The notes under the pieces were generated by a model that worked only from the letters and a program-made list of their open reading frames with translations, searched no databases and was not told the DNA's origin. From Gammaproteobacteria bacterium (GTDB taxonomy: Bacteria; Pseudomonadota; Gammaproteobacteria; Pseudomonadales; Pseudohongiellaceae), in contig JAPPOG010000086.1 of NCBI GenBank assembly GCA_028818225.1, positions 1 to 47,628 of the forward strand: 47,628 nt of DNA, written 5' to 3'. Positions 1 through 11,288 of the stretch are shown piece by piece. Position 1 is the stretch's first letter, and every line of letters begins with the position of its first letter. The translations under genes and the position numbers were made by a program.

Positions 1-550
<550 letters not shown>

Positions 551-857
551 GAGTTTTAAAGTGGTCACCATTTTACTGCTGTCAGTACTACTTGATCTGA
601 CAAAAATAACGACCACAAAAGTTGTGCTCAAAGATTACAAACTACTGTGTTGGTTCATTCTCAACAAAGACTCCGAAGAATCTTCATCAAGGGGGTGAAC
701 CAACGCCTATATATTCAAAATGAATAAACGCAGTTGCTTACTTTGAAAGGGTCTAGTCTTCCTCAATCTCCAAAAGGATCAGGAGGAAACAGACGAGACC
801 TAATTAATTAGATCCCTCACCTTACCAGCAAGCACCCACCTCTATTGCTTGACCTAA

Positions 858-870
858 TTTTTAAAGAACA
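858..870 (-). promoter_or_regulatory. boxA-like antitermination signal in rRNA leader
   Basis: On the minus strand the leader reads TGTTCTTTAAAAA, close to the boxA consensus TGCTCTTTAA bound by NusB/NusE in rRNA operon leaders. It lies between the promoter and the 16S 5' end, as expected. No gene is seen between 551 and 1061; this stretch is rRNA leader and promoter DNA. Confidence 0.7.
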
Positions 871-956
871 GAGATAAAAAACCGATGGTTTTTTATACAA
901 TTTTGCACTTTCAACAGCGCAAAAAACCCCAGTGCCTAATGACACAGAGGCGGCGT

Positions 957-984
957 ATTATACGCGTGTTTGCCCCATTAGCAA
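957..984 (-). promoter_or_regulatory. rRNA operon promoter
   Basis: On the minus strand there is a TTGCTA -35 (979-984), a 16-bp spacer and a perfect TATAAT -10 (957-962), followed by a GC-rich discriminator. That discriminator is typical of stringently controlled rRNA promoters. It points towards the 16S gene. Confidence 0.7.
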
Positions 985-1061
985 GGGCTATAGAAGGGAT
1001 TTTGCAATAATTTTTCGAGTTGAAAAATTAACACAAAATCAGTGAGATACAAGAGCTAATT

Positions 1062-2348
1062 TCACTGCACAAATTTGGCCAAGTGAAACAGCTTCTTGCC
1101 TCTCCTGAGGACGCAGAATTTACCTTCCAGGGCATTGCTCCCGGAGAGCTCAAAATCCACCGAATCCACCACCTGGCCATTCACATTGACGGCATTATTG
1201 CCGATGAATTCACGCGCCATCTTGTTGGATTTGGCCAGTCCAGTCTCCACCAGCACCTCGACGATGCCTTTGGAGCCGCCCCGGAATTCTGTGCATGGCA
1301 GGCCATCCAGCTCGAGCTGGGCCAGGTCATCGCTGGTCAGGCTGGAGATGTCCCCGGAAAAGAGTGCTTCGCTTATCCTTACGGCTGCGTTCAAGCCCCC
1401 TTTGCCGTGGAGCAGCTCGGTCACTTCACGGGCCAGAATTCCCTGTGCTTCCGGCCTGGCCTGGGCGGCTTTATCACTGCGTTCTATTTCTTCGATCTCA
1501 TCCACCGGGAGAAACGTGAAAAATTTGAGATACTTGTAAACGTCAGCATCCGCGACGTTCAACCAAAACTGGTACAGGGCATAGGGCGAGGTCATGTGGG
1601 AGCTAATCCAGACTGTGCCAGTTTCCGTTTTGCCAAACTTGCTACCATCAGATTTGGTAACCAGTGGTGTGGTCACTCCATAAACCTGGTTTTGATACAG
1701 GCGGCGAGTCAGGTCGATACCACCGGTGATATTTCCCCATTGATCACTACCACCTACCTGCACCGTGCAGTTGTAACGCTTGTTCAACTCGGCAAAATCG
1801 TAAGACTGCAGCAGCATGTAGCTAAACTCGGTAAAGGAGATGCCCTCCCCATCCCGCTCTATGCGCTGCTTGACGGATTCTTTCTGAATCATGGCATTGA
1901 CTGAGAAATGCTTGCCTACATCGCGCAGGAATCCGAGTACATCGTAGCCCCGGGTCCAATCGAGATTGTTGGCCAGTACTGCGGAATTTTCACCACAATC
2001 AAAATCCAGGAACTGGCCAAGTTGGGGCTTTAAGCGCTCAACCCACTCGCCTACCACTTCGGAAGAATTAAGTTGACGTTCGTCGGCCTTGAAACTTGGA
2101 TCACCAATGAGGCCTGTTGCACCACCAACGAGAGCAATAGGTTTATGCCCTGCCTGTTGAAATCGTTTCAATACTAATAAAGGAACGACGCTGCCCACAT
2201 GCAGGCTTTCGGCAGTTGGATCAAATCCGCAATAAACGGTGCGACTGCCGCTGGCCAGATGCTCACGCAACTCATCGCCGCCGGCGAGCTGGGAAATGAG
2301 CTCACGCTGCTCTAGATCGCTGATTATATCGAGGCTGGAAGCGGCCAT
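1062..2348 (-). CDS. tyrS: Tyrosyl-tRNA synthetase
   Basis: A 428-aa class Ic aminoacyl-tRNA synthetase that charges tRNA-Tyr in the cytoplasm. The N-terminal Rossmann fold shows [13 protein letters not shown], where HVGS is the HIGH-like signature. The KMSKS-equivalent loop is KFGKT, about residue 240. The C-terminus carries an S4 RNA-binding domain ([13 protein letters not shown]...VNVNG). The start ATG is preceded by an AGGA-containing site. Length fits the family. It is transcribed towards the rRNA operon, and tyrS next to 16S rRNA is also the arrangement in Pseudomonas. Confidence 0.97.
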   Translation of the reverse strand: MAASSLDIISDLEQRELISQLAGGDELREHLASGSRTVYCGFDPTAESLHVGSVVPLLVLKRFQQAGHKPIALVGGATGLIGDPSFKADERQLNSSEVVGEWVERLKPQLGQFLDFDCGENSAVLANNLDWTRGYDVLGFLRDVGKHFSVNAMIQKESVKQRIERDGEGISFTEFSYMLLQSYDFAELNKRYNCTVQVGGSDQWGNITGGIDLTRRLYQNQVYGVTTPLVTKSDGSKFGKTETGTVWISSHMTSPYALYQFWLNVADADVYKYLKFFTFLPVDEIEEIERSDKAAQARPEAQGILAREVTELLHGKGGLNAAVRISEALFSGDISSLTSDDLAQLELDGLPCTEFRGGSKGIVEVLVETGLAKSNKMAREFIGNNAVNVNGQVVDSVDFELSGSNALEGKFCVLRRGKKLFHLAKFVQ

Positions 2349-2575
2349 CTGGCGGTCCTAACTAGTTCACAAGACTAAGAAATTCATGGGAAATGCCGAC
2401 CCAAGCAAGAGAAATGGCGCATTGACCATGGTAAAAACACGCAGATTTTACAGCAAAACGCCGTTGAAGTGCGCGAATACTGCGGTTCTCGGGATAAAAA
2501 CTCCTTTGAAATGGTCAATTGATTGCTGTAGTTTTGCGCATTCACGCGGTAACGCTAAGTTTGTAGTAGCTTGTT

Positions 2576-3970
2576 ATGGACCCTAAGCAGTTCCTTACAC
2601 AAATAGTTCAGACCTTTAAGCAGTTTGTTCTCAAGTATTACCCAAAGGACCATTTGTATATCGCTGGCTCCATGGCAGCGCTATTCCTGCTTCTATTAAT
2701 TATTCCCGGAGAAGATAAGGGGCCAGCTGTCCCTAATCAGACTACCCGGATTCCCATACCGGTAACTCTCGACGAACCTGGGTCAGAACCAAGCTCTTCC
2801 CTGAATCTTGCCGACTATGTGGTAACTGCAGAGGCACCGGCAGAAATTAACCTCTGGCAAAATGTTGAAATTAAGAGCGGCGATAACTTGTCGGCAATCT
2901 TTACTAAAGTAGGTTTGTCCGATCAGGATTTGTTTCGTGTATTGAACAGCAGTGAAGAGGCAAAAATTCTCAATCGTGTTTACCCGGGCTACCAACTGGA
3001 TTTTCTGATACCTGACGAAGGTGAACTGGAACAACTTCGCGTTCTTAAATCGCCTTTGGAAGGCTATCTCTTCACCCGCGAGAATAATGACTACCTTGTC
3101 CAGGAAATAATAAAAGAAGCACAGATTCACCAGGCCTTTAAAGTTGGTGAAATATCTGACTCGCTGTTTATGGCTGGCCAGAGAGAACAAATTCCCGCAG
3201 TGCACCTAATGGAGATGGCAAACATATTTGGCGGTGTTATCGATTTTATTCTCGATCCCCGAATGGGTGATCAGTTCAGCATTCTCTACAATGAACAATT
3301 CCTCGACGGGCAGTTCATTGGTAACGGTGAAATTCTGGCTACACGCTTTGTTAATCAGGGACGAGTATTTACAGCAGTTCGCTATATAAATGAAGAAGGC
3401 GAAGTTGGTTACTACTCTCCGGATGGCGAAAGTATGCGCAAGGCATTCTTGCGCAATCCTCTTGATGTGTTTCGCATCAGCTCGAATTTTAATCCGCGAA
3501 GACGCCACCCTATCCTTAACACCATCCGCGCTCATAAAGGAACGGACTATGCTGCTCCGACCGGAACACCAATTCGTGCGACCAGTGATGGTCGTGTAAC
3601 CCGGGCCTCCAGATACGGATCTTTTGGCAATTTGGTAATTATTCAACATGCGGGTGGTTTCGAGACCAAGTACGCTCACTTGTCACGATTTGCCAATGGC
3701 ATAGGTCGCGGCGATCGCGTCAGGCAAGGTGAAGTCATAGGCTATGTCGGCTCTACCGGCGGTGCCACTGGTCCACATCTGCATTACGAATTCCTGGTAA
3801 ACGGCGTGCACCAAAACCCGCGCACAATTCTTGATAAACTACCTACGGCAGTATCGATAGAAGCAGCAGAGATGGATCGCTTTCGCGATCAGATAGCGCC
3901 GTTGCTTCGACAATTCGAAGAACTCAATGATTCAAGACTGTTATCATTGAATCAGCAAAGCGCTGATTGA
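2576..3970 (+). CDS. M23 family metallopeptidase (cell-wall endopeptidase, MepM-like)
   Basis: A 464-aa inner-membrane-anchored peptidoglycan endopeptidase. A single hydrophobic segment at about residues 26-45 anchors it. It is followed by an OapA/LysM-like peptidoglycan-binding region (GDNLSAIFTKVGLSDQDLF) around residues 100-145. The C-terminal LytM/M23 domain has its zinc ligands in HKGTDY (about 320) and HLHYEF (about 400). It should cleave peptide cross-links in the periplasm during wall growth. It is divergent from tyrS across 227 bp and lies 16 nt upstream of anmK, so the two are probably co-transcribed. This fits a shared role in murein turnover. Confidence 0.93.
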   Translation: MDPKQFLTQIVQTFKQFVLKYYPKDHLYIAGSMAALFLLLLIIPGEDKGPAVPNQTTRIPIPVTLDEPGSEPSSSLNLADYVVTAEAPAEINLWQNVEIKSGDNLSAIFTKVGLSDQDLFRVLNSSEEAKILNRVYPGYQLDFLIPDEGELEQLRVLKSPLEGYLFTRENNDYLVQEIIKEAQIHQAFKVGEISDSLFMAGQREQIPAVHLMEMANIFGGVIDFILDPRMGDQFSILYNEQFLDGQFIGNGEILATRFVNQGRVFTAVRYINEEGEVGYYSPDGESMRKAFLRNPLDVFRISSNFNPRRRHPILNTIRAHKGTDYAAPTGTPIRATSDGRVTRASRYGSFGNLVIIQHAGGFETKYAHLSRFANGIGRGDRVRQGEVIGYVGSTGGATGPHLHYEFLVNGVHQNPRTILDKLPTAVSIEAAEMDRFRDQIAPLLRQFEELNDSRLLSLNQQSAD

Positions 3971-3986
3971 TCAGAATTCATAAGCT

Positions 3987-5096
3987 ATGTCCCAGAACGA
4001 GCTTTATATTGGGCTAATCTCCGGCACCAGTATTGATGGTGTCGATTGTGCCCTTGTGTCATTCAACGACAATAAACCCTATTTATTAGCTACCCACTTT
4101 GAAGAGGCGTCTGCAGAATTACGCAATAGCGTACTTGCACTCTGCGCAGGAACCAGTATTGACCTTGCTTCACTTGGTGAAACCGATATTGCCATTGGCA
4201 AGTGGTTTGCCCACGCCGTTAATGAACTTCTAATCGAAGCAAAAGTTGACGCCAAAGTTGTAAAAGCCATAGGAAGCCATGGCCAAACTATCTGGCATCA
4301 ACCTGCCGGCGAAAACCCCTTCTCTTTACAAATCGGCAACCCGAATACGATTGCACAATTAACTGGCATTGCAACCGTTGCCGATTTCCGCCAGAGAGAT
4401 ATTGCTGCCGGTGGGCAAGGAGCTCCGCTGGCGCCGCTATTACATCGCGAAGTATTTCAGAGTGAGTCAAGCGATCGAGCCATTGTGAACATCGGTGGAA
4501 TTTCCAACGTCACCATGTTGCCAGCACAGGGAACCTGTCTCGCTTTCGATTCCGGACCGGGCAATGTATTAATGGACTACTGGATCGACAAACATCAACA
4601 GAAACGTTTTGATGAAAATGGGGAGTGGGCAGCAGCGGGAACAATAGATATAGAATTATTAGCTTGCCTACTGAATGATCCCTATTTTGCATTACCGCCA
4701 CCAAAGAGTACTGGAAGAGAATTATTCAATGGCTCTTTTTTAGAACGGAAACTTGCTGAACTGGGCAAGTCCATAGAAGCGATAGACGTGCAGGCTACAC
4801 TGCTTGAGTACACTGTTATTTCAATTTCCAATGCAATAAGCAATTTGTTCTCGCCCAAAGAAATTTATGTCTGCGGCGGAGGTGCATATAACAGTACGTT
4901 AATGTCAAAACTGGCAAGTGCCAATCCTGCTACCGAGGTTTTTACCAGCAGCAAACTGGGGATCGATCCTGCCTGGGTAGAAGCAATTGCTTTTGCCTGG
5001 ATGGCCAAACAGGCAATGGAAGAAAAACAGCTCGACACTTCACCGTTCACCGGCGCCAAAGAACCGGTATCGCTCGGCGGCATCTATCCTGCGTAG
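3987..5096 (+). CDS. anmK: Anhydro-N-acetylmuramic acid kinase
   Basis: A 369-aa kinase of the ASKHA fold that converts 1,6-anhydro-MurNAc, recovered from the cell wall, to MurNAc-6-phosphate. The N-terminal GLISGTSIDGVDCALV motif and the central VNIGGISNVT and FDSGPGNVLMD motifs are diagnostic. VCGGGAYN near residue 292 belongs to the ATP site. The gene follows the M23 peptidase by 16 nt. It ends 15 nt before the convergent erpA. Confidence 0.97.
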   Translation: MSQNELYIGLISGTSIDGVDCALVSFNDNKPYLLATHFEEASAELRNSVLALCAGTSIDLASLGETDIAIGKWFAHAVNELLIEAKVDAKVVKAIGSHGQTIWHQPAGENPFSLQIGNPNTIAQLTGIATVADFRQRDIAAGGQGAPLAPLLHREVFQSESSDRAIVNIGGISNVTMLPAQGTCLAFDSGPGNVLMDYWIDKHQQKRFDENGEWAAAGTIDIELLACLLNDPYFALPPPKSTGRELFNGSFLERKLAELGKSIEAIDVQATLLEYTVISISNAISNLFSPKEIYVCGGGAYNSTLMSKLASANPATEVFTSSKLGIDPAWVEAIAFAWMAKQAMEEKQLDTSPFTGAKEPVSLGGIYPA

Positions 5097-5111
5097 AGAG
5101 AAAAGTCCTGG

Positions 5112-5465
5112 TTAGATAGAGAAAGAAGCGCCACATCCACAAGTGGTGGATGCCATGGGATTGTCAACGACGAAGCGCGAACCTTCCAGTCCTTCGACAT
5201 AGTCGATTTTTGCCCCAACAAGATATTGATAACTCAGGGGATCAACTAAAAGTTCTGCTCCCTTATTTTCGATGACGGTATCGTCTTCCTGCACTTCTTC
5301 ATCGAAGGTAAAACCGTACTGAAAACCCGAACAGCCGCCTCCGGTCACAAAGACTCGAAGTTTCAGCTTGTCATTGCCTTCCTCCGCGATAAGACTATGC
5401 ACCTTGTCGGCAGCATTATCGGTGAAGGCCATGATGACTGGCTCTGCGGTTTGTACGACTGACAT
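5112..5465 (-). CDS. erpA: Iron-sulfur cluster insertion protein ErpA
   Basis: A 117-aa A-type Fe-S carrier. The three cluster-ligand cysteines are present: one in [11 protein letters not shown] (about residue 45) and two in the C-terminal TTCGCGASF. It delivers Fe-S clusters to apo-proteins in the cytoplasm. The family length is about 114-117 aa, and the start ATG at 5463-5465 gives a normal N-terminus. Confidence 0.97.
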   Translation of the reverse strand: MSVVQTAEPVIMAFTDNAADKVHSLIAEEGNDKLKLRVFVTGGGCSGFQYGFTFDEEVQEDDTVIENKGAELLVDPLSYQYLVGAKIDYVEGLEGSRFVVDNPMASTTCGCGASFSI

Positions 5466-5599
5466 AATGTTTCTACTTTCTACCAGTAATATTGGGTTGA
5501 ATCCCTAAATGTAAAGCAAGCAAATAACCAAGGAAAACACTCGGGTATTATAACCTGAGCACTCCGATTTTACCTAGTCGTTTAGTTCCGGGGGACTCC

Positions 5600-6043
5600 C
5601 TAGTCTTGCTCAAGGCTTTTGCTATCAAACGGGAGTTTTTTCTTAGAAGAAGAAAGACGTTTGGTGTCCTGATGATTGGAACTGATGTGCATCAGGTTAC
5701 CGTTTACCTCTGAGCCCATTACCATTTCAATCAAATTGTAATAAACGTTGCCAACCACAACCGCCTTGGCAGCCAATTCGATATGGGTAGCGGAACGGAC
5801 ATCACCCTGGACCAATCCATTTATAATGGCAGAGGGTACACAGATCTCTCCTTCGACCGAGCCCTTTTCGGCAACTCTGATAAGCGCAGAGGAATCATCT
5901 TCCGCATAAATGTTTCCTTTTACACGCCCTTCAATAATCAGCTCACCATTAAAGTGGATGTCACCAACAATTTCTGTAGACCGAGATATTAATGTGTTCG
6001 CCGGGCCATTTAGTGCCCTGGTTTCTTCAGTCTTGCCAAACAT
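5600..6043 (-). CDS. Bactofilin family protein
   Basis: A 147-aa cytoskeletal protein of the bactofilin (DUF583/CcmA) family. It has the typical right-handed beta-helix core with short hydrophobic repeats (STEIVGDIHFNGELIIEGRVKG) and charged, disordered ends. Bactofilins polymerise without nucleotide and often recruit cell-wall enzymes. The start is taken at ATG 6043 because a GGGGAG ribosome binding site lies just upstream. The longer frame would overlap the gene before it. It follows the coiled-coil gene by 29 nt and is likely in one operon with it. Confidence 0.9.
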   Translation of the reverse strand: MFGKTEETRALNGPANTLISRSTEIVGDIHFNGELIIEGRVKGNIYAEDDSSALIRVAEKGSVEGEICVPSAIINGLVQGDVRSATHIELAAKAVVVGNVYYNLIEMVMGSEVNGNLMHISSNHQDTKRLSSSKKKLPFDSKSLEQD

Positions 6044-6072
6044 TGTATTCTCCCCAACAGTTGTGATTGGAG

Positions 6073-6816
6073 CTATTCTCCAACCACCCAACTGAAATCT
6101 TGATCGAGTGTTTTCTCCAAGGGCTCTGTCTCAACTGCAGCTATCTGCACTCGTTCTGGAATGAATCCCTCAGGAAGTGCCAGTTCGCCCTCTATGTTCT
6201 GGAAATAACGAAAACGTAAACGTATGTCTAACTCATCTTGCTCTTCGGAAATATCACGCAGGGGAATGATTACAACTTCATCACCCTGCCTTCCTACCAG
6301 GTTTACATTCACATGTCCCAGTAAATAGGTATCGCCATCAGCATCTCGCTGCCTGACAACTAACTTGTAGCGATAAATATCTGGGTTACCGGTTCCATCA
6401 ATATCTAACTGACTAATTATTAATCCGGTGTCTTCGATTTCTTCTGATACAACACCACGATAGTAAACGATGTCCTGTTCCAGTTGTGCAACACGATCGC
6501 GCAAACCTGAAATAGTTTGCTGCACTTCTTCGTTAGCGCGCTGATCCATGACACTGGACCGATCGAGAATTGCGATCTGACGATTTAAATCAGAGTTTTC
6601 TTCCTTTACTGATGCGAGTTCCTGTTCCATCTCGGCGCGATCGGCCCGAGCAGATTCCTGGGTAAGCAGCGTCTGGTAATATCCATAAGCAAATCCACCC
6701 AGGGCACTAATCGCCACACCGGCTAAAAGCGCAGCGGTGAAAAACAAACGGCGACCCGGTCGATACGGTACGACCACCATTTTTTCTTGTTTACTGCCTT
6801 TAACTACGCCAGGCAT
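6073..6816 (-). CDS. DUF6776-like coiled-coil inner-membrane protein
   Basis: A 247-aa protein with a short basic cytoplasmic start and one membrane segment at about residues 25-47 (LFFTAALLAGVAISALGGFA). An acidic coiled coil covers about 55-120, and a beta-rich periplasmic domain follows. It looks like the conserved protein of unknown function found between argC and the bactofilin/erpA genes in many gammaproteobacteria. Its topology suggests an envelope scaffold working with the bactofilin; that role is inference. Length and start (ATG 6816) look normal. Confidence 0.75.
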   Translation of the reverse strand: MPGVVKGSKQEKMVVVPYRPGRRLFFTAALLAGVAISALGGFAYGYYQTLLTQESARADRAEMEQELASVKEENSDLNRQIAILDRSSVMDQRANEEVQQTISGLRDRVAQLEQDIVYYRGVVSEEIEDTGLIISQLDIDGTGNPDIYRYKLVVRQRDADGDTYLLGHVNVNLVGRQGDEVVIIPLRDISEEQDELDIRLRFRYFQNIEGELALPEGFIPERVQIAAVETEPLEKTLDQDFSWVVGE

Positions 6817-6853
6817 TCAACATGCTCCACAACAAAGGTATTTCAGCAGTGTT

Positions 6854-7897
6854 TCAGGGAAGCAGCGCGATCCCTTGCAATCCCGCCGTTTCCTCCAGGC
6901 CGAACATAAGATTCATGTTCTGTATGGCCTGTCCTGAGGCCCCTTTCACCAGATTATCTTCCGCCGACAGGACCAGCACGGTATCCGTGTCATCCAGATA
7001 AGTGACTGATATTTCACATCTATTCGAGCCTTTAACATTCCTGGTGGCGGGATAATCACCACCGGGAAGCACCTCCACAAAAGGCTCATTAGAATACCGA
7101 TCCTCAAAAAGTGATTGCAACTGTTCTTGTGTGACATTTAACCCATTTTTAACCGGCGCGTAGAGGGTGGCTAGAATGCCACGAATCATGGGAGTCAGGT
7201 GGGGGATGAAGGTCAAACCCACTGTGGATGCGCTCGCATGGTTAAGCCCCTGGCAGATCTCTGGATGATGGCGGTGACCAGTTACACCGTAGGCTTTTAT
7301 CGATTCGGTAGCCTCGGTCAGCAAATAATCCTCCACCGCTTTCCTACCAGCACCACTTACGCCGGATTTTGCATCTGCAATCAAACGTGAAGCATCAACC
7401 AATTGGTTTTCCAATAAAGGAAGAAAGCCAAGTTGAATTGCTGTCGGATAACAACCCGGCACAGCTACAAAATTTGCGGTCTTGATTTTCTCTCGATTAA
7501 CTTCCGGGAGTCCGTACACCGCTTCAGAAACTAATTCCGGACAGGCATGTTTAGTGTTGTACCAATGTTCCCATAACTCGATATTCTGAATGCGAAAGTC
7601 AGCGGAAAGGTCGATAACTTTGACACCCGCTTCGAGCAATGCCGGAACAGTGTTCATGGCAACAGCATGTGGCGTTGCGAAAAATACAACATCGCAGGCT
7701 TTAAGTTGTTCATCATTAGCCGAACTGAAAGTCAGCTCTACATGGTTGCGCAAGTTGGGAAAATGTTTAGCTACTGGTACAGAATCAAGCTCGCGAGAGG
7801 TTACCACGGAAAGCTCTACATCATCGCGGGGCGCCAGCAAACGCAGGAGTTCTACTCCTGTATAGCCGGTGGCTCCAACAATTCCAGCCCTTATCAA
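6854..7897 (-). CDS. argC: N-acetyl-gamma-glutamyl-phosphate reductase
   Basis: A 347-aa NADPH-dependent enzyme of arginine biosynthesis that reduces N-acetylglutamyl-phosphate to the semialdehyde. The N-terminal nucleotide-binding motif [17 protein letters not shown] and the active-site cysteine in VPGCYPTA (about residue 150) are clear. The start codon is TTG at 7897, preceded on the minus strand by a strong GGGAGAGGG site. No ATG gives an intact Rossmann motif. Confidence 0.96.
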   Translation of the reverse strand: MIRAGIVGATGYTGVELLRLLAPRDDVELSVVTSRELDSVPVAKHFPNLRNHVELTFSSANDEQLKACDVVFFATPHAVAMNTVPALLEAGVKVIDLSADFRIQNIELWEHWYNTKHACPELVSEAVYGLPEVNREKIKTANFVAVPGCYPTAIQLGFLPLLENQLVDASRLIADAKSGVSGAGRKAVEDYLLTEATESIKAYGVTGHRHHPEICQGLNHASASTVGLTFIPHLTPMIRGILATLYAPVKNGLNVTQEQLQSLFEDRYSNEPFVEVLPGGDYPATRNVKGSNRCEISVTYLDDTDTVLVLSAEDNLVKGASGQAIQNMNLMFGLEETAGLQGIALLP

Positions 7898-8075
7898 AAC
7901 CCTCTCCCAAAAAACTGACGAATTAACGGGGGCTGTATCTTAGTCGATCTTAGGCAGAATGCAATAAAATCGAGGATTTCATCACGTAAAATCAATAGCT
8001 TAGATAGTTTTGAGCTAACGCCAAGACAACAATATTGAGCTGTGGTAGCTTCTGATTTCCCCGCAAGGAGTGAGC

Positions 8076-8501
8076 ATGCTTTGGGTTAAGGCTTTCCACA
8101 TAATATTCGTCGTTTGCTGGTTCAGCGGACTGTTTTATCTACCCCGTTTATTTGTCTATCACTCCATGAGTGAAGATCAGATCAGTAAAGACAGATTTAT
8201 TATTATGGAAAGAAAACTTTTCTGGGGCATTACGACTCCCTCCGCTATTGCCACGATTGTTTTTGGCAGTTGGTTGTTAATCGCTAACTGGTCTTACTTT
8301 ATGGCCTGGTGGTGGATGCATGTAAAACTCGGATTGGTTGCATTACTAATCGCCTATCACTACTACTGCTGGTGGTACATGATGAAACTGCGGGAAGATT
8401 CGAATTTTAAAACTCATGTATTCTTTCGTATCTTTAATGAGTTACCAGTTTTCATGTTGGCAGGCGCAGTTATTCTAATCGTCGTAAAACCAACTCTCTA
8501 A
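8076..8501 (+). CDS. hemJ: Protoporphyrinogen oxidase HemJ
   Basis: A 141-aa, four-helix membrane protein of the HemJ (UPF0093/TIGR00701) family, which oxidises protoporphyrinogen IX in the penultimate step of haem synthesis. The N-terminal LWVKAFHIIFVVCWFSGLFYLPRL holds the conserved haem-ligand histidine. A conserved lysine is in WWMHVKLGLV. The start is taken at ATG 8076 because AAGGAG (8065-8070) is then correctly spaced; a GTG at 8070 would overlap that site. It sits 6 nt before thiD and upstream of hemL. Confidence 0.92.
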   Translation: MLWVKAFHIIFVVCWFSGLFYLPRLFVYHSMSEDQISKDRFIIMERKLFWGITTPSAIATIVFGSWLLIANWSYFMAWWWMHVKLGLVALLIAYHYYCWWYMMKLREDSNFKTHVFFRIFNELPVFMLAGAVILIVVKPTL

Positions 8502-8507
8502 CGAATC

Positions 8508-9302
8508 ATGTCTGTTAATAAACCAACCGTAATGTGTTTTTCCGGTCTTGACCCAACCGGCGGAGCCGGTTTGCAAGCGGATATTGAAACTCTCTTTAGC
8601 ATTGGTTGTCACTGTACTCCTGTTGCCACTGCACTTACTGTGCAGAACACCCAGAACGCAATCACCATGCAAGCCACGGATGCAGCCCTGTTAGTGCAGC
8701 AGGCACGAGCTATCCTGGAAGATATTGCCGTGCAATGCTTTAAAATTGGACTACTTGGCAGTGTTCAAAGTGTCGAAGTCATTCACACAATTCTTAAAGA
8801 CTATCCAAACATTCCAGTTGTATTGGATCCCATAGCATATGCCGGTGGCGGCTATGAATTCGGTGGCGATGAAGTACTGGAAGCGATGCGAAATTTATTG
8901 ATTCCTCAAACCAGCGTGTTAACCCCAAATACTGATGAAATCATAAAGCTAGCGCCAACGTCCGACTCTCATGATGCCTGTGCCAATGAGCTTCTCGATC
9001 AGGGTTGTGAAAATATCTTGTTAACCGGAACCCATGCTCAAACAACTGGTGTCGTTAATAAATGGTTTTCAACTCACCAGGACGTTACTCTTTTTAACTG
9101 GCCTCGGCTGGAATATGCCTATCATGGTTCTGGCTGCACCCTGGCAGCAGCAATCGCAGGATATCTTGCCCATCGAATAAACATGCGGGAAGCAATCCAG
9201 CAGGCACAACGCTTTACCTGGGAAGCCTTAAGCCATGGCTCGCGTATGGGTTTTGGACAACACATGCCAAATCGAAGTTACTGGAACAAGCAAAAGCTAT
9301 AA
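8508..9302 (+). CDS. thiD: Hydroxymethylpyrimidine/phosphomethylpyrimidine kinase
   Basis: A 264-aa ribokinase-fold enzyme that phosphorylates HMP and HMP-phosphate to give HMP-PP for thiamine synthesis. GLDPTGGAGLQADIETL at the N-terminus is the substrate loop. YHGSGCTLAAAIAGYLA near residue 205 is the anion hole and catalytic region. thiE follows 42 nt downstream. No thiamine-pyrophosphate riboswitch is visible upstream. Confidence 0.95.
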   Translation: MSVNKPTVMCFSGLDPTGGAGLQADIETLFSIGCHCTPVATALTVQNTQNAITMQATDAALLVQQARAILEDIAVQCFKIGLLGSVQSVEVIHTILKDYPNIPVVLDPIAYAGGGYEFGGDEVLEAMRNLLIPQTSVLTPNTDEIIKLAPTSDSHDACANELLDQGCENILLTGTHAQTTGVVNKWFSTHQDVTLFNWPRLEYAYHGSGCTLAAAIAGYLAHRINMREAIQQAQRFTWEALSHGSRMGFGQHMPNRSYWNKQKL

Positions 9303-9344
9303 GCCATTTCCTGAATCCTTTATTGAAGCACTTCAACCCTAATT

Positions 9345-9971
9345 ATGCTTTCTGGTCTCTACGCAATTACCGATGACACGCTATTAGCGAATTCTCGACT
9401 TGAACAAGCCGTCGAAGAAACGCTCACTGCAGGTTGTCGGCTTATCCAGTATCGCAGCAAGCTTGCAGATCGGGATTTGCGACTACATACAGCACAGCGG
9501 CTACAGGTACTTTGCGCAAATCACAGTGCAACCCTGCTAATTAATGATGATGTCGAGCTGTGCAGAAAAGTTAATGCCGGGGGTGTACATCTTGGCAAAG
9601 ACGATGCTCCTATCAGGCAAGCCCGCGATTTGCTGGGTACTGACAAGATAATTGGAATTACCTGCCATGCTTCAGTCGACGCTGCCATTGAAGCGGAGGA
9701 AGCAGGTGCCGACTATGTGGCATTCGGAAGATTTTATCCATCCCTGACCAAACCCGGTGCCAGTCCGGCACCAATAGACGTTTTGACCGAGGCAAAGGCC
9801 AGATTAAGGATTCCAATAGTTGCTATTGGTGGAATCAATGCGGAAAATGGCGCGTCGCTAGTAAAGGCAGGCGCCGACATGCTGGCGGTCATCAATGCAA
9901 TCTTCGCCGATGATAATGTGGCGGAAAATACGCGCAAACTAATCAATCTCTTTAACAGTTCAAACGACTAA
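9345..9971 (+). CDS. thiE: Thiamine-phosphate synthase
   Basis: A 208-aa TIM-barrel enzyme that joins HMP-PP and thiazole phosphate to form thiamine monophosphate. Motifs include LYAITDDTL at the start, [18 protein letters not shown] and [16 protein letters not shown]. Length is typical. It lies between thiD and hemL on the same strand, 10 nt before hemL, so thiamine and tetrapyrrole genes share a transcription unit. Confidence 0.96.
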   Translation: MLSGLYAITDDTLLANSRLEQAVEETLTAGCRLIQYRSKLADRDLRLHTAQRLQVLCANHSATLLINDDVELCRKVNAGGVHLGKDDAPIRQARDLLGTDKIIGITCHASVDAAIEAEEAGADYVAFGRFYPSLTKPGASPAPIDVLTEAKARLRIPIVAIGGINAENGASLVKAGADMLAVINAIFADDNVAENTRKLINLFNSSND

Positions 9972-9981
9972 CAGAACGCTA

Positions 9982-11271
9982 ATGAACCGAGAAAAATCGC
10001 AAGCACTTTATGCAGCAGCTCTTCAATACATACCCGGCGGTGTAAATTCACCGGTGCGGGCATTCAAGGGGGTTGGCGGAAATCCATTATTCTTCAAAGG
10101 TGGCGACGGCGCCTATCTTGTCGATGTTGATGACAATCGCTATATCGATTACGTAGGAGCATGGGGGCCACTGATACTTGGCCATCGTCATGAAAGGGTC
10201 ATCAGCGCCCTGCAAGCGCAACTGGGAAAAGGTATTGGTTATGGGGCATCGACAGAAGCCGAAGTAGAAATCGCCAAGAAGATTTGCAGCATGGTGCATT
10301 CCATTGAACAGGTACGCCTGGTGACGTCCGGCACCGAAGCTACCATGAGTGCGATTCGATTAGCCCGCGGCTATACCGGCCGGGACAAGATCGTTAAGTT
10401 CGAAGGTTGTTACCACGGCCATGTTGATGGTCTGTTGGTCAAGGCGGGTTCCGGCGCCCTCACTCTGGGTGAACCGGATTCCTCGGGAGTACCTCAAGCT
10501 TATTCAGAGCTTACTCATGTTCTTCCCTATAACGACAAGGAAGCGGTGGAAGACTATTTCGAAACCCATGGCAATGAAACTGCCTGCGTCATTATCGAGC
10601 CGATAGCCGGTAATATGAACTTCGTCCCGCCAGTTCCAGACTACCTGGATTTGTTGCGGGAAAAATGTACCGAGTCAGGCGCGCTGCTTATATTTGATGA
10701 AGTAATGACAGGCTTTAGAGTTGCACCCGGCGGAGTCCAACAGATTACCGGCGTGGTACCCGACTTGACGACGCTGGGTAAAGTCATCGGAGGCGGATTA
10801 CCCATTGGAGCCTTTGGCGGCAAGCGACAAATCATGGAAAAGATTGCACCAAATGGCGCGGTTTACCAGGCTGGAACGCTAGCGGGCAGCCCGCTGGCAG
10901 TAGCCGCCGGCCTTGCCATGCTGGAAACCATAAGCGAACCAAATTTCTACAAAGACTTGCATGCTAAAGCCAAAGCACTGATGGATGGATTGAAAGAGCG
11001 AGCCAGGGCAGCCGGAGTGCCATTCACAACAAACCAGGTTGGTGGAATGTTTGGTTGCTTCTTCAGTACCGAAGAAAAAATTACCAAATTCGAGCAGGTC
11101 ATGGCCTGTAATGCAGAGCATTTCCAAACCTTCTTTCACGCCATGCTGGAGAACGGTGTTTACCTGGCTCCATCGGCTTACGAAGCGGGATTCGTCTCCG
11201 CAGCACACGGTGACGAAGAGATCGCAAAAACACTGGACGCAGCAGAAAATGCATTCGCAGCAATCAATTAA
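9982..11271 (+). CDS. hemL: Glutamate-1-semialdehyde 2,1-aminomutase
   Basis: A 429-aa PLP-dependent class III aminotransferase that forms 5-aminolevulinate, the tetrapyrrole precursor of the C5 pathway. The PLP lysine is in [16 protein letters not shown], about residue 267. [13 protein letters not shown] near the start and [11 protein letters not shown] are family signatures. Length is full. The adenosine-kinase-like gene follows 17 nt downstream. Confidence 0.98.
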   Translation: MNREKSQALYAAALQYIPGGVNSPVRAFKGVGGNPLFFKGGDGAYLVDVDDNRYIDYVGAWGPLILGHRHERVISALQAQLGKGIGYGASTEAEVEIAKKICSMVHSIEQVRLVTSGTEATMSAIRLARGYTGRDKIVKFEGCYHGHVDGLLVKAGSGALTLGEPDSSGVPQAYSELTHVLPYNDKEAVEDYFETHGNETACVIIEPIAGNMNFVPPVPDYLDLLREKCTESGALLIFDEVMTGFRVAPGGVQQITGVVPDLTTLGKVIGGGLPIGAFGGKRQIMEKIAPNGAVYQAGTLAGSPLAVAAGLAMLETISEPNFYKDLHAKAKALMDGLKERARAAGVPFTTNQVGGMFGCFFSTEEKITKFEQVMACNAEHFQTFFHAMLENGVYLAPSAYEAGFVSAAHGDEEIAKTLDAAENAFAAIN

Positions 11272-11288
11272 AAAGGAATTAACAGGCC

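Noticed and set aside
1083..1904. Long open frame (273 aa) on the plus strand inside tyrS
   Set aside because: It is antisense to a clear tyrS with full motifs. Its protein has no recognisable domain and no ribosome binding site; it is a codon-bias shadow.
8330..8508. TPP riboswitch ahead of thiD
   Set aside because: thiD starts 6 nt after hemJ and no THI-box-like sequence was recognised before it or before hemJ.
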